A stretch of DNA of 64,000 bases from Flavobacterium sp. J372 (GTDB lineage Bacteria; Bacteroidota; Bacteroidia; Flavobacteriales; Flavobacteriaceae): NCBI RefSeq assembly GCF_024699965.1, contig NZ_JAJOMZ010000004.1, positions 2,106,001 through 2,170,000 on the forward strand. The letters run 5' to 3'. The notes under the pieces were generated by a model. The model saw only the letters and a list, made by a program, of their open reading frames with translations. It was not told the origin of the DNA and did not search any database. Both the position numbers and the translations under genes were made by a program. The stretch's first letter is position 1. The number at the start of each line of letters is the position of its first letter. Shown in pieces: positions 48,555 to 59,019 of the stretch.

Positions 48555-51092
48555 ATGTCCACAAAGCGTAACAATAGTTTTTTGTCTGTAATATATATTA
48601 TACTGTTGTGTCTGTCATTTTTTGGCATTTGGCTACTATACAAAAAATATATACTCCAAAAAAAACAAAGACAACTCCTAATATCCTATAAGGAAAAAAT
48701 CAGCGAGGCTAATCACTATGGTAACAACCTTTTGGGCTTTCAAAAATATTTTGCCCGGTGGGATGAGCAACAGTATGCCCAAAAATTCAAAGACTTGCGT
48801 AAAGTAATCAAGCCGGGGTACGAAAATTTAGGATTAGATGAACAATATATAGCAGCCATTGAAAAATTCACCTGCACTTTCGATGAAATTAGTGAAATTC
48901 GAAAGGCATACAATGACGAGTTTGTAATAAAGGACAAAAAAGCATATCAACATTTGTTTGACAGCCTCGAAGAATATCCTCTATCAGCAGATCAGATAGA
49001 GGCTGTCATCCGTGACGAAGACAATAACCTTGTGTTAGCTGGCGCTGGTACCGGTAAGACAACAACCATATCAGCAAAAGTAGCTTACATCCTTGAAAAG
49101 AAACTGGCCTCACCCCAGGAGCTCCTGATCATCTCCTTTACCAATAATGCCGTGGAGGAAATGCGCGAAAGATGTAGGAAGTTTTGCAAGCATATCCCAG
49201 GGGCTGAAGATCTTGACGTAAGGACATTCAACAGTTTTGGATACCTGGTCAACCGACAATGTTCAAAACAGGAACTTCACCTTGCTTTTGGAGGTAAAGA
49301 GGACGCCGCAAAAGCATTCCTACAGGAAAATTTTGATAAACTATTTCTCGAAGATGCAGATTTTCAGCGAAAGGCCACCAACTTTATCGCCTTTTTTAAC
49401 AGACCGGATCGTGATGAATTCAAATTTGAAACAAAAGACGATTTCATAAAGCACGAGCAAAGCTTCAAAAATGAGACACTTGATGGAAAGAAAGTCAATA
49501 GTAAAGAGGAAATGGAGATCGGAAATTTCTTTTGTTTATTCGGAATCAACTATGAATATGAGAAGCATTATCCATTAGAACCTGATGATCGTAACGCTGA
49601 TTACAGCAGTTATCATCCGGATTTTTTCCTGACCGATTACAATATTTGGCACGAGCACTTTGGTGTGGACCGTGAAGGCAATGTACCCAATTGGTTTAAA
49701 ACCAAGTCTCCATACCCCACGGCTAAGGAGTATTATCAGGCAGGAATGAACTGGAAGAGGGGCATCCATGCCAAATACGGAACATCCCTCATCGAATCGT
49801 ACTCCTTTGAAAATGCGGAAGGCAGCCTAATCTCCAATTTAAAGCAAAAATTAGTGCAGCACGGAGTGATTCTTGAACCCCGAAAACCGGAAGATATTCT
49901 GCCCTTGATAAAGAAATCGGCATATTATGAGGACTTCATAAACCTTTTCTATACTTTCCTCGGGCTAATGAAGTCAAACGCGAAAGCACCAGATGACATT
50001 ATCGCTAAAAGCCGTGACCGCAGGCTAAAAATATTTATGGATGTGTTCAAGCCGGTTTACCATCATTACGAAACGCAGTTACGTAACCGATCACATGTAG
50101 ATTTCAACGATATGATTAATCATGCAGCGGACTATATAGCCACTGGGAATTACAGTAAGCCTTATAAGTACATTCTGGTTGACGAGTTTCAGGATATGTC
50201 CCTTGGAAGGTACGAACTTTTAAAAAGCTTAAAAAAGCAAAATCCCGGACTCAAACTATATGCCGTTGGTGATGACTGGCAGTCCATTTTTCGTTTTACT
50301 GGCAGCGATATTTCCATCATTACCGAGTTCGAGAAACATTTTGGATTTACCAGTACAACGGCTATATTTCGTACGTACCGCTTCAACGATGAGATTTTAG
50401 AGCTTTCCAGCAGCTTCATCCAGAAAAATCCATCGCAAATACGCAAAACCCTGATTTCGGAACGTGAGGCGGAAGAAAAGAGTTTTGCTTTCATCGGGTC
50501 GGAAATTACTGGTAACCGCGACGCTCACCAGGAAGCAAAAGAGCTGGCCATACGCTCCGTACTTCAGGAAATCAGCACTTTAAAAAAAGATGCAAAGGTT
50601 TTTCTGATTGGGCGCTACCATCATAACATACCGGCGGGATTCAAAGCACTGGTAAAAGACTATCAAGCGCTAAAAATTGAATATTACACGAGCCATGGTG
50701 TTAAGGGGATGACTTGTGACTACGCTGTCGTACTGGATGTAAATTCCGGCATTCTCGGCTTCCCTTCAGAAATGGCCGATGATCCATTATTGGGCTTTTT
50801 GCTCCATGAGGGGGACAGCTTCGAAAATGCAGAGGAACGCCGAGTATTTTATGTAGCGATCACCCGTGCCAGGCATAAGAATTTCCTCTTATACAATGTG
50901 CTTAACCCCAGCAAATTTCTTATTGAGATTATGGGGGAAACGGATGCCCCAGGCTCAATGGCAGGCAAATGCCCGGACTGTTCAGGCCAACTGGTCGAAC
51001 GTAAAGGCCCCTATAGCGCATTTATAGGATGCTCAAATTATCCCCAATGCGATTTTAGGACGAGGAGTACAATTGCAACCAACAATGCTTAA
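48555..51092 (+). CDS. Membrane-anchored UvrD/HelD-type helicase with C-terminal zinc finger
   Basis: 845 residues. One transmembrane helix at 9-29 (FLSVIYIILLCLSFFGIWLLY) and a charged linker precede an SF1 helicase: Q-motif LSADQ (143-147), Walker A LAGAGTGKTTT (161-171), motif Ia SFTNNAVEEMRERC, Walker B ILVDEFQDMS, motif III VGDDWQSIFRFTGSD, motif IV FRTYRFNDEI, motif V SHGVKGMTCDYAVVLD, motif VI RRVFYVAITRARH. The C terminus has a topoisomerase-type C4 zinc finger (CPDCSGQL ... CSNYPQCDF), as in helicase IV. It precedes the AAA-HEPN gene by 45 bases; see findings. Confidence 0.9.
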   Translation: MSTKRNNSFLSVIYIILLCLSFFGIWLLYKKYILQKKQRQLLISYKEKISEANHYGNNLLGFQKYFARWDEQQYAQKFKDLRKVIKPGYENLGLDEQYIAAIEKFTCTFDEISEIRKAYNDEFVIKDKKAYQHLFDSLEEYPLSADQIEAVIRDEDNNLVLAGAGTGKTTTISAKVAYILEKKLASPQELLIISFTNNAVEEMRERCRKFCKHIPGAEDLDVRTFNSFGYLVNRQCSKQELHLAFGGKEDAAKAFLQENFDKLFLEDADFQRKATNFIAFFNRPDRDEFKFETKDDFIKHEQSFKNETLDGKKVNSKEEMEIGNFFCLFGINYEYEKHYPLEPDDRNADYSSYHPDFFLTDYNIWHEHFGVDREGNVPNWFKTKSPYPTAKEYYQAGMNWKRGIHAKYGTSLIESYSFENAEGSLISNLKQKLVQHGVILEPRKPEDILPLIKKSAYYEDFINLFYTFLGLMKSNAKAPDDIIAKSRDRRLKIFMDVFKPVYHHYETQLRNRSHVDFNDMINHAADYIATGNYSKPYKYILVDEFQDMSLGRYELLKSLKKQNPGLKLYAVGDDWQSIFRFTGSDISIITEFEKHFGFTSTTAIFRTYRFNDEILELSSSFIQKNPSQIRKTLISEREAEEKSFAFIGSEITGNRDAHQEAKELAIRSVLQEISTLKKDAKVFLIGRYHHNIPAGFKALVKDYQALKIEYYTSHGVKGMTCDYAVVLDVNSGILGFPSEMADDPLLGFLLHEGDSFENAEERRVFYVAITRARHKNFLLYNVLNPSKFLIEIMGETDAPGSMAGKCPDCSGQLVERKGPYSAFIGCSNYPQCDFRTRSTIATNNA

Positions 51093-51137
51093 CCTGTAGC
51101 CGCACACTGTTCAGCGGCTGCATTACCATATTTTATT

Positions 51138-53482
51138 ATGAAACCAATCGATATTATCGGATTAAAGAACTTCAGGATTTTTGATTTCACAACCGGCTTT
51201 TTAGGCGAATTATCATCAATTAATATTTTGACCGGCGCCAATAATTCCGGAAAGAGCTCTATTATAAAAGCCTTGCAAATGCTCAAAAACAGCAGCAAAC
51301 AAAATCAATTTCCATTACAGCTGGATTTAAATCAGCAGGAACACTTTTAGGCGATTTCAATAATGTCCTGTTTGATAACAAATATCGGGACCTTACGGTT
51401 TCGCTTCCTTTCACTTTCCTGGGGATGAAAAATATTTATGTCGCTCTGAAATATGAAGTCCCTGCTTCCAAAAACACTTTTACGGCAAGCCTAAGGGCAA
51501 TACAGGTCGTGGATAAATCTGATCAAAGTATTGTATTCTCCTTTACCTACAGGGATGCCACAGACCAGGAAAAACAAGATCATAGGGCTATTTTCGATGC
51601 TGAGATGACCGAGTATGAAGCACAGAAAGGAGAGACTACTGACTTGATGACCGCATTCATCAATGGTAATAGCCGTTGGCTCATACCTCCCCATCAAAAT
51701 CCACTGGAAGGCTATATTGAGTGGTCTATGAACCTTGAAAAGCTAAAATCCTATTTGTCGAAACTCAGAAATTTTTACCTCTTGTATATTGAAAACAAAG
51801 GAAAGTGGATTGGTTTAGACAAGATTGATGATCGTGCCCACGATATATTCTTTATACCTTCTGTTTTGGTAAATTCTTTCACTAAGGATATTGGGCCGGA
51901 ATCCTGGAATGACTTCATTGACAATGTCATTGGAGACCTAAAAAAAATTGAAGGCAAGGAGAAAATTGGACAAGATGCCTTCGAGTCGGATGAATATTTT
52001 TTGCCCCGTCCCGAAATTGAGGAGGTACTCTACTGGGAAACCTTAAAAATTTTCAAAAGCAAATTAGTATGGAATATTACTGATGATGAAGGGGCTAATC
52101 ATTCCATTATGGCGAACAGTTTTGAGAGTAGCTGGAAAGCTTTAGCGCAACGGATTAGTACAATAAGCTATGTTTCAAACATAAAAGAGGAAAATGCCAG
52201 GATTTATAATGCTAATGTAAATTCGCCTTTTATAAATCTTCTGAAAGAATACAGCAACCTGGGCTATAAGGAAACAGACTTCATCCGAAAATATTTGAAG
52301 ATATTTGATATAGGTAACGATATCAAAATTGATTATGATCCTAAATACCAGTTGATAAAGGTTATCATAGTTACATTCGATGGTATCGAAAGGGAACTTA
52401 TTGATTTTGGATATGGCATAAAACAGTTGATACTTATTTTGATCCAGATCAGTATTCTGGCACAGAAGAGTAAAGACTTAAGGCAGGAATATGATGAAGA
52501 ATACGGCGAGGTTTTTAACGATTATTATGCCCCGGGTATTTTGCTTATCGAGGAGCCGGAATCTAACCTTCACCCTAAATGGCAATCGGTTATGGCAACA
52601 ATGTTCGCTGAGGCCAACAGCGAATTCAAAATTCAGCTCATCGTTGAAACGCACAGTGAATACCTGATCAGGAAGCTACAGAATTTAGTAGCTGATGGTG
52701 AGTTAAAACCACAAAGCGTTAAAATATTCTATCTCAGAAACCTTCATAAGATTGAAGTGGGAAAGGGGCAGGTCGAAAGCCTGTTTATCCAGGATGACGG
52801 CAGTATCGATTATACTATGTTTGACAGCGGTTTTTTTGATGAAAGCACTAATTTGGAATTCAGCTTGCTGAATATCCGCCGTGAAAATTTCATAAAGGAA
52901 TTTGAAGATTTAAAACAAAATAATGACGACAACGTAGATAAAATTGCCGAACTGCAGCAGAAAGTTGATGCCTACACCGACAAGGTAGACCTAAATGCAT
53001 ATAGCCTAACGATTCATAGGCGATTTGACACCTCTAAGCTATCACCCGTAAGCGTCAAGTACCTTGTATCAGGCCAATACCTTTTAAGCAACATCAGTGC
53101 AGGAGATGATTTTTCGCCGGTAATCCTCCAGTACGGAAGGACTATTGAGAATGAGCTCCTAAAACTCTTTAACCGGGTTGATTCAAACGGGAACTGGTCT
53201 ATTGGCAAAATGCAGGCGGCAATGGAACATGCACTTTCACGTAGAGTAATTTTGCGAGGAGCCTTAAATGATGTAACAACTGCACAACGTACCGCTTTGG
53301 GAACGCAGCTCCGCAGTACATTTGTTAACCATACAAATTTAAAGGTAGGTTTACTTGACCGCTTGCGAAAAAGACGTAATGAATCCGGACATCCGGGGCA
53401 TACCAAAACACGGCAAGACGCTGTGGACTACATCCGTGATGCTAACGACTTTCTGGATAAGTGGATTGGTGAAATGCGGTAA
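51138..53482 (+). CDS. OLD-like AAA ATPase with C-terminal HEPN-like motif, frameshifted
   Basis: After repair about 781 residues. N-terminal: IIGLKNFRIFDF and Walker A ILTGANNSGKSSIIKALQML (about 31-49). Then a long middle insert, then LLIEEPESNLHPKWQSVMATMF (signature plus Walker B) and LIVETHSEYLIRKLQNL (switch), the OLD/DUF3696 ABC-ATPase pattern. No TOPRIM (no ExxxR-DxD) is seen. The last 230 residues are helical and contain QYGRTIENELLKLF and RNESGH (53376-53393), an RNxxxH HEPN RNase motif. The break is at 51345-51348, T4 for T5 (EHLLGDFNNVLFDN). Confidence 0.8.
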
Positions 53483-53628
53483 AAATAGTATTAAGCAATC
53501 TATAGCGATGGCCCTATAATCAAGGTAGAATCGTGCAAGTATTCTTTTTGATACTGATATCACGATACATAATGGCATACCTTATTCAGTTACATTGAAA
53601 TTAATGGGTCAGCGCTATTACTTATAGT

Positions 53629-54936
53629 CTAAGGCTTGGCAGCATTTTTTTTTATTTCTTCCTGTACCCATGTGCTAAGCCTTCCACTTTTATTTTCAGC
53701 GGCGTAAATTTTTCCGTTGGGCAGGATAACGCATTGGCACTTATCGATCAGCAATTTCAATTTTTGATTTTCCTCAAACACCAACCCGGTATTTTTCAAT
53801 GATGTAATAAAATGATCGAGGCTATCGTAATTACCCTCCATTACAAATTCCTCTATGTTATCATCGGAACCAAGATCAATTTCACCATTTCTGCAGAGCT
53901 CAGCAATGATGACGTGCTGCTTCTCGTCAATCTCAACCGGTAACCATTTTGAATACGCTAAATCCGCCTTAAAAAATTCCTCACCTGGAGAAAAAGCATG
54001 ATAATGCCATCCCTTGTGTCCCTGCAATTCACCATAGGTAGCATCCATAAAGGCATTCACCTGTTCAACCACCAGGTCATCACCGAATATTTCCGGATCA
54101 ATACTTTCAAATCTGTATGTCAGCCTGGTCCATAGGACCTCCAGAAAAAATTTCGCAGCATCACGCGATGAACTGGTATAAAATGGCCAGGACCCGTCTT
54201 CAAATAGTGGTGCAGCGAAAGGCATTCCATTTTGTTTGTGCATTGTAAACCTATTGCAAATGATGAGATTTGGAAAATTATGCGGACCATAATGCCCTAT
54301 TATATTTGATACATCAGTTGTGATATTTTCAGCAAGATGCGAATACAGCGATTCCCTGAAATTACGCTCACTGGCAAATCCGTTAAACCCCCAAACAATT
54401 CTCGCCGGCAGTAATGCATCAGCACGCAAAGATTGGTATATTGCCTTTTCAGCATCATTTAAGGTACTATAGCTTGTGATGTCTTTGCGGCAGATTGACC
54501 GGAACCCATCACGTAGCAACCTGACCATGTAAGGCTCGAGATCCCGATTCTCGTAATAGTCCAATATCAACTTCAAGTTACCATAACTCTCCTTCATATC
54601 AGCCGAATACAAATTCTTTTTTACCCCGATTATAGCAATTACCTGATCCGGCCTGCAAACGTATCTGTCGCTATACGGCAATTTGGATGCCTGTCCTTCA
54701 ATAAGCATAACATCAAATTCCGTTGGGCAGCCCTCTATGAAACTATTGGTTACAACTTGTAAGTCAAGCGATGTAAAAATCGACTTATTCAGAATTTCTT
54801 GTGTCAGCCCTTCGTACATTGTGCCAATGGTTACAGGATGTGTGATGTTTTCATCTATAATCGCCTGCTCGATTTCGTTCATTCCTTGCGGGATAAATTT
54901 TGTTAGCAGGTCTGCTAATGTGTTTATCTGGATCAT
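53629..54936 (-). CDS. DUF6602 family nuclease-like protein
   Basis: 435 residues. The N-terminal domain follows the DUF6602 plan: GTMYEGLTQEILNKSI, VVTNSFIEG, TEFDVMLIEG (Asp75) and VIAIIGVKKNLYSADMKESYGNL. The family usually has E-V-K where this has G104-V-K106, so the PD-(D/E)xK glutamate is missing. The middle and C-terminal parts have no known motif. The SEC-C gene lies 28 bases upstream on the same strand, so the two are probably one operon, convergent with the AAA-HEPN gene. It could be an inactive or partner subunit. Confidence 0.65.
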   Translation of the reverse strand: MIQINTLADLLTKFIPQGMNEIEQAIIDENITHPVTIGTMYEGLTQEILNKSIFTSLDLQVVTNSFIEGCPTEFDVMLIEGQASKLPYSDRYVCRPDQVIAIIGVKKNLYSADMKESYGNLKLILDYYENRDLEPYMVRLLRDGFRSICRKDITSYSTLNDAEKAIYQSLRADALLPARIVWGFNGFASERNFRESLYSHLAENITTDVSNIIGHYGPHNFPNLIICNRFTMHKQNGMPFAAPLFEDGSWPFYTSSSRDAAKFFLEVLWTRLTYRFESIDPEIFGDDLVVEQVNAFMDATYGELQGHKGWHYHAFSPGEEFFKADLAYSKWLPVEIDEKQHVIIAELCRNGEIDLGSDDNIEEFVMEGNYDSLDHFITSLKNTGLVFEENQKLKLLIDKCQCVILPNGKIYAAENKSGRLSTWVQEEIKKNAAKP

Positions 54937-54964
54937 ATCTGTAAAATTCAGTTTAAATTTTCAG

Positions 54965-57900
54965 CTACATTCCATCCTGAAATAATAGCTTAACATCTCT
55001 TTTGAGCTCAGGAAAAGCAAGTATCGGCATCGGAAGTGCTCCCGCCCTGATGTACGGCGTTGGAATTACCTGAGAAGATACCATAAGCGATTTTACTTTC
55101 ACAGTGCCCTCCGCTTTAAATAATCCCTGAAGTTGTCCTGTGTTGGCTGTTAGCCATTGGTGTCTCTCCAGATGCTTATGCACCATGCCTTCTTTACCAT
55201 CCCTGCCAAGATACCTGTCCATTTCTGTCTTCATTTCATGTATATTCTTGGCCTGCGTAGTATTTTTGCATTCGATGCTAAAGACCACACCTGTGGGCTC
55301 ATGAAGGGCAAGCACATCGACATCGCCGTAAGGCTTATCGGTGTTCAGTGTTCCTCCTGGAGACATATCGACTTCATGGCTGATTACAATGAAATCAGGC
55401 TGCGCTGATAGCCATTCATATACGATCCTTCGAAAACGGTCGCCCCTTTCTTTGGTATACGACCCTAAAAGCGCATTGATCTCTTTCTTGCCATTATTAA
55501 GCCTGGCTCCTTCAAGAAGGCTGTTTAATTGGTGTTCCGCACCGCTTGCTGCCCGGAATCCCCATGTAAGAAGCGGCTCTCCGGATTTGTCATGATGCCT
55601 TATCAGGAAACGACGCAACAGGCTAAACTCACGATTGTACTTCCACGGAAAAACCTCGTTGTTTTGGAATCCCTCCGGTGCCTTCAGATAAGATTCTCGT
55701 GGGGAAAGGCTTAGCCGTTCAATGCCACACATAATTTCAGACTCTGGTATTTGTGTCTTTTCAAGCAGTTTTGAAATGAAATCTTTTTCAGGCATTGTAA
55801 TCACAGATGTCTCCGCTTCAATGCAGAATACTACAGCAAAATGAAACAACAGGTGCATATGGCTCCAACTGATTCCCCAATCGGCCAAAAACGCTTTATC
55901 ATGCCGGGCAACGGTTTCCAGCACTTCTTCAGAAGGTTCGCCACTTGGGGGAACGTATATCTCAAATTTGTCAGCAAAATTATCAATTTTTCTATCAATT
56001 TCTGCCTTTGTATTGGCAATCCCATACGGCGCAATTTTTTCTGAAAATAATAGGGACGTAAAACCTATCCTGCCCGACGGCAATAAACCTACTTCCGGGT
56101 CATCCATCTTAAAATGCACTGCATCACTCATCATTCCAAAATTGGTAATCTCATGCATTATTGCCAAGAGCCTGTCTACATCATCAAGCCCGGCGCGCTG
56201 TGTACCTTTACTTGGTACGGCAGCAAGATATTCAACAAGGTTTCGAAGCGATACGGAGGTTCTTGTAACTTTTGCCTGTTCAGCGTGAATCTTATCGACT
56301 TTATTTTCCAAATCCCCAAAGCAAATTAGTTGAGCCGGGGTGATTGTATGGTCATAATCCCGCTTCTGCACAATTGCTTCATGAAGGTTCAGCAGTAGGG
56401 TAAGCAACAATGCATTATCAAATTTACCAGCCTCTTCAGCCAGCTTTTCCAAAAGTACGGATGTTGCTGTATTAAAGAGTGCGCGCTTATCCTCTCCCGA
56501 GTCAATTTTTTCAGCTATGGGCATCTTTGCAGCAATTAGTCCCGGAAGCTCATCCATAAGCAATTCAGTCTCGGCATCCTCCATCAGAAATGCAGGCAGA
56601 AGCCAGCGCCTGTCTATCATTATATCTTGTTGGCTGTCAGATATCAAAATCATCTTAGCTGGTCCGAGCGGCATGTGACTGTCCAGCAGTTCTTCAATTT
56701 GGCGATCGTCTATTGCAACGCCTTCCAGTTCGTTGAAGGTTTTCAGGATATGGCTCATCATCCTCCTTTCACCCTCATTGGTCGGCCCGCTGAAAGAAAG
56801 TAGTGATGAAGCAGGTATTCCGATAGTGAGGATATAATTGTTGTAGCCGACAGTATAATCATCCTTATTTCGGTCGGCCATTTCACTAAATGTCAATAGT
56901 TTAAAAATATCCTCATGTAGCTGTATCCGCACTTCCAGCGGAAAATCCAGTCCTGGATCAAGCAGCATCCTCAGGGATGGCTCCATTTTGTACAGCCAAA
57001 AACCAATTGCATTTGTAAAAAGTCTTAACGTCCCGGCCATTGAATCGTTTCTTATCTGCCTGCTGACGAACCAAATTGGATTCCTATAAAGGTCCAATGC
57101 TTCTATAAAATATCCGACATGCTTATAGGGCTTGTATATTGGAGCATAATCAGCGCAGGATACTACCGGAAAGTATCCCATAACGCCTTTACTCAGAGCA
57201 GGTAGTGCCTTGAAGTTTTCCTGTCTTTTAGCATGCTTAATTAATTCAGCGCCTTCGTTAGTACCTGTTATCATAAAATCAGGCGTACGCTCATCGGAGA
57301 AATAAAAACTGGAACTCTTTTGTTTGTAGAGGCTATATAGCTCAAGGGTTCCCGCCATACTTTGTGTCTTTCTCAAAAAGATATCCAGCGCTTTGGCAAA
57401 CTTCCATAGGCTTAGGCTTTCCCAATCCTCCCCTTTTGAAAGGTTTACAAAGTCATGGATGTTAAACGGCAAGCGATATTCTCGTTCGCCGGGTTTTTCA
57501 ATACTGCCGAGATAGAAGCGTCCGCACGAATCGTATAGATGCAATACTAAGAACTCGTAATCCTCAAACCCTGGCTTTGCCTTAAGTTCTGCCATGACAG
57601 CTGCAATTCGTTCAGGAATTTTATCGGATACGCTGACAGCTTCGGGATTTTTCCAGTAGTCATCCAGACTCACCGGGCTGTCAAGCACAACATATGCGAT
57701 ACGATTTGTATCAAATTGCAGGATCGCTTCTGTAAGATTTGCTATTTTACTGCCGCTAATGGCAATATCCGTCAGTGCCCATCCCATTTGCCTACAGCAT
57801 TCAAGAAAATGCCCCCAAGATTCAGCACGGTAGGCATCCAAAACCGGTTCCTGACAATTAAATTTCCTCGCCGCCCTTAAAATAAACTCATTAAGGCTGT

Positions 57901-58708
57901 TGAGTTGGTTGGATGGCAATACGAAGTAATACTTGCCATCGTACTGAATTATGGGATAAAATAGCAGAGGTGAATCCATTCCGCTTTGTTCAATGGAAGC
58001 CTTCCTTTCTTCCGTCAGGACAAAGTCTTTTACAATCCTGATATCGATACCGAGGCTACTACAAATAGTTTGAAGATCCTCATAAGCAATACCGTAATCA
58101 TTGCCATCGGGCCCGAGTGATAATAATCCGTCCCCCTCTTCCGATTGCATGTAGCTTGTTAGGCCAGCTTGATTTGCGTACAGGTCAGCCAGATATAAAA
58201 GCAAAGTTACGCCGTGAAGGATTCCTTGGATGAATGCAGGTGGGAGTGCAATACCGCTATTAAAAATTACCTGCGTGAGTTGCCTGAAAATTTCATTGCT
58301 ATGGTTAGCTATTCCCGGGAACACAATATTATTACCATGGTAAAAGACAGCGTTTTCCGTAAAAAAACCGCCCGGAGGGTCTTCATTATAATCAAAGGAA
58401 TGTTCGCTGTCCAGGAAGCTTTTTAGTTCTTTTCTGTCCACATCTTTCCCAGGGCCTAAAGTCTGTAACGCTATATCTGCCAAGGCTTCAATCCTCATGT
58501 TCTTACCATGATTTTCAGCTACAAGCTGAAGGCCTATTATCTCGTTTAACACATCATGCGAATCATGTATGACAAAAAAGCTTTCAGTCAACGATACTGC
58601 GGACTGATGCTCTCTTTCGTGTTCAGGTAGTTTTTCCACATTGTGGCATTTTTTATTTTTTAAGCCTGATCCACAGGGACAAGGATCATTTCTTCCTATT
58701 TTTTTCAT
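54965..58708 (-). CDS. Giant SEC-C motif protein with C-terminal PD-(D/E)xK nuclease
   Basis: 1,247 residues from ATG 58708. The start is a SEC-C zinc motif, IGRNDPCPCGSGLKNKKCHN (about 3-22). About 1,100 residues of unassigned, mostly alpha-rich protein follow. Near 1,100-1,165 is a nuclease: VISHEVDMS, KPYGDVDVLALHE and VFSIECKNTTQAK give D ... ExK spaced as in PD-(D/E)xK folds. The tail KVKSLMVSSQVIPTPYIRAGALPMPILAF follows. The gap to ssb (58709-59019) holds a start-extension frame and nothing conserved. It resembles large nucleases of defence islands, but I know no named system with this layout. Confidence 0.75.
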   Translation of the reverse strand: MKKIGRNDPCPCGSGLKNKKCHNVEKLPEHEREHQSAVSLTESFFVIHDSHDVLNEIIGLQLVAENHGKNMRIEALADIALQTLGPGKDVDRKELKSFLDSEHSFDYNEDPPGGFFTENAVFYHGNNIVFPGIANHSNEIFRQLTQVIFNSGIALPPAFIQGILHGVTLLLYLADLYANQAGLTSYMQSEEGDGLLSLGPDGNDYGIAYEDLQTICSSLGIDIRIVKDFVLTEERKASIEQSGMDSPLLFYPIIQYDGKYYFVLPSNQLNSLNEFILRAARKFNCQEPVLDAYRAESWGHFLECCRQMGWALTDIAISGSKIANLTEAILQFDTNRIAYVVLDSPVSLDDYWKNPEAVSVSDKIPERIAAVMAELKAKPGFEDYEFLVLHLYDSCGRFYLGSIEKPGEREYRLPFNIHDFVNLSKGEDWESLSLWKFAKALDIFLRKTQSMAGTLELYSLYKQKSSSFYFSDERTPDFMITGTNEGAELIKHAKRQENFKALPALSKGVMGYFPVVSCADYAPIYKPYKHVGYFIEALDLYRNPIWFVSRQIRNDSMAGTLRLFTNAIGFWLYKMEPSLRMLLDPGLDFPLEVRIQLHEDIFKLLTFSEMADRNKDDYTVGYNNYILTIGIPASSLLSFSGPTNEGERRMMSHILKTFNELEGVAIDDRQIEELLDSHMPLGPAKMILISDSQQDIMIDRRWLLPAFLMEDAETELLMDELPGLIAAKMPIAEKIDSGEDKRALFNTATSVLLEKLAEEAGKFDNALLLTLLLNLHEAIVQKRDYDHTITPAQLICFGDLENKVDKIHAEQAKVTRTSVSLRNLVEYLAAVPSKGTQRAGLDDVDRLLAIMHEITNFGMMSDAVHFKMDDPEVGLLPSGRIGFTSLLFSEKIAPYGIANTKAEIDRKIDNFADKFEIYVPPSGEPSEEVLETVARHDKAFLADWGISWSHMHLLFHFAVVFCIEAETSVITMPEKDFISKLLEKTQIPESEIMCGIERLSLSPRESYLKAPEGFQNNEVFPWKYNREFSLLRRFLIRHHDKSGEPLLTWGFRAASGAEHQLNSLLEGARLNNGKKEINALLGSYTKERGDRFRRIVYEWLSAQPDFIVISHEVDMSPGGTLNTDKPYGDVDVLALHEPTGVVFSIECKNTTQAKNIHEMKTEMDRYLGRDGKEGMVHKHLERHQWLTANTGQLQGLFKAEGTVKVKSLMVSSQVIPTPYIRAGALPMPILAFPELKRDVKLLFQDGM

Positions 58709-59019
58709 GGGGATGTAAAAAGCTAAAAGTAAAAAAATTCGCTCAGCCTGCAATACGTGAAATTACCTGTTTCATAGTGTAAGACACATTTCCAATGCGA
58801 AAACGGCTTAAAAGGGCAGCTAAGTTAGCGGGCGACGTGCGCTGCATGCGCATAATGGCCCCGCAATCGCGTGCCCACCCTTCGGGACTTATAGCACTCC
58901 GCGCCCTTACCGCCCGCTTTCAACTGGCTTTCTTTTTTTCCGTTTTTTCTTTTGGAAAATGTTATGCGGGATTTGAGGGAGCAGATGGGATTGAATGTCG
59001 AATTAAAAACTTTTACATC
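58709..59019. other. Interval between the cargo block and ssb
   Basis: About 310 bases without a recognised gene. Composition changes here from AT-rich on the left to GC-rich on the right, starting near 58,800. An open frame runs through it in phase with ssb (from 58795) but encodes an unconserved, arginine-rich leader. It may hold the ssb promoter and a module boundary. Confidence 0.5.

Noticed and set aside
48555..53482. Calling the helicase-ATPase pair Gabija
   Set aside because: Gabija's ATPase carries a TOPRIM domain and its helicase has no transmembrane or zinc-finger part; neither holds here, so it is described as Gabija-like only.
58795..59019. Long form of SSB starting at 58795
   Set aside because: The added 75 residues are not SSB-like; the ATG at 59020 begins the conserved OB fold.
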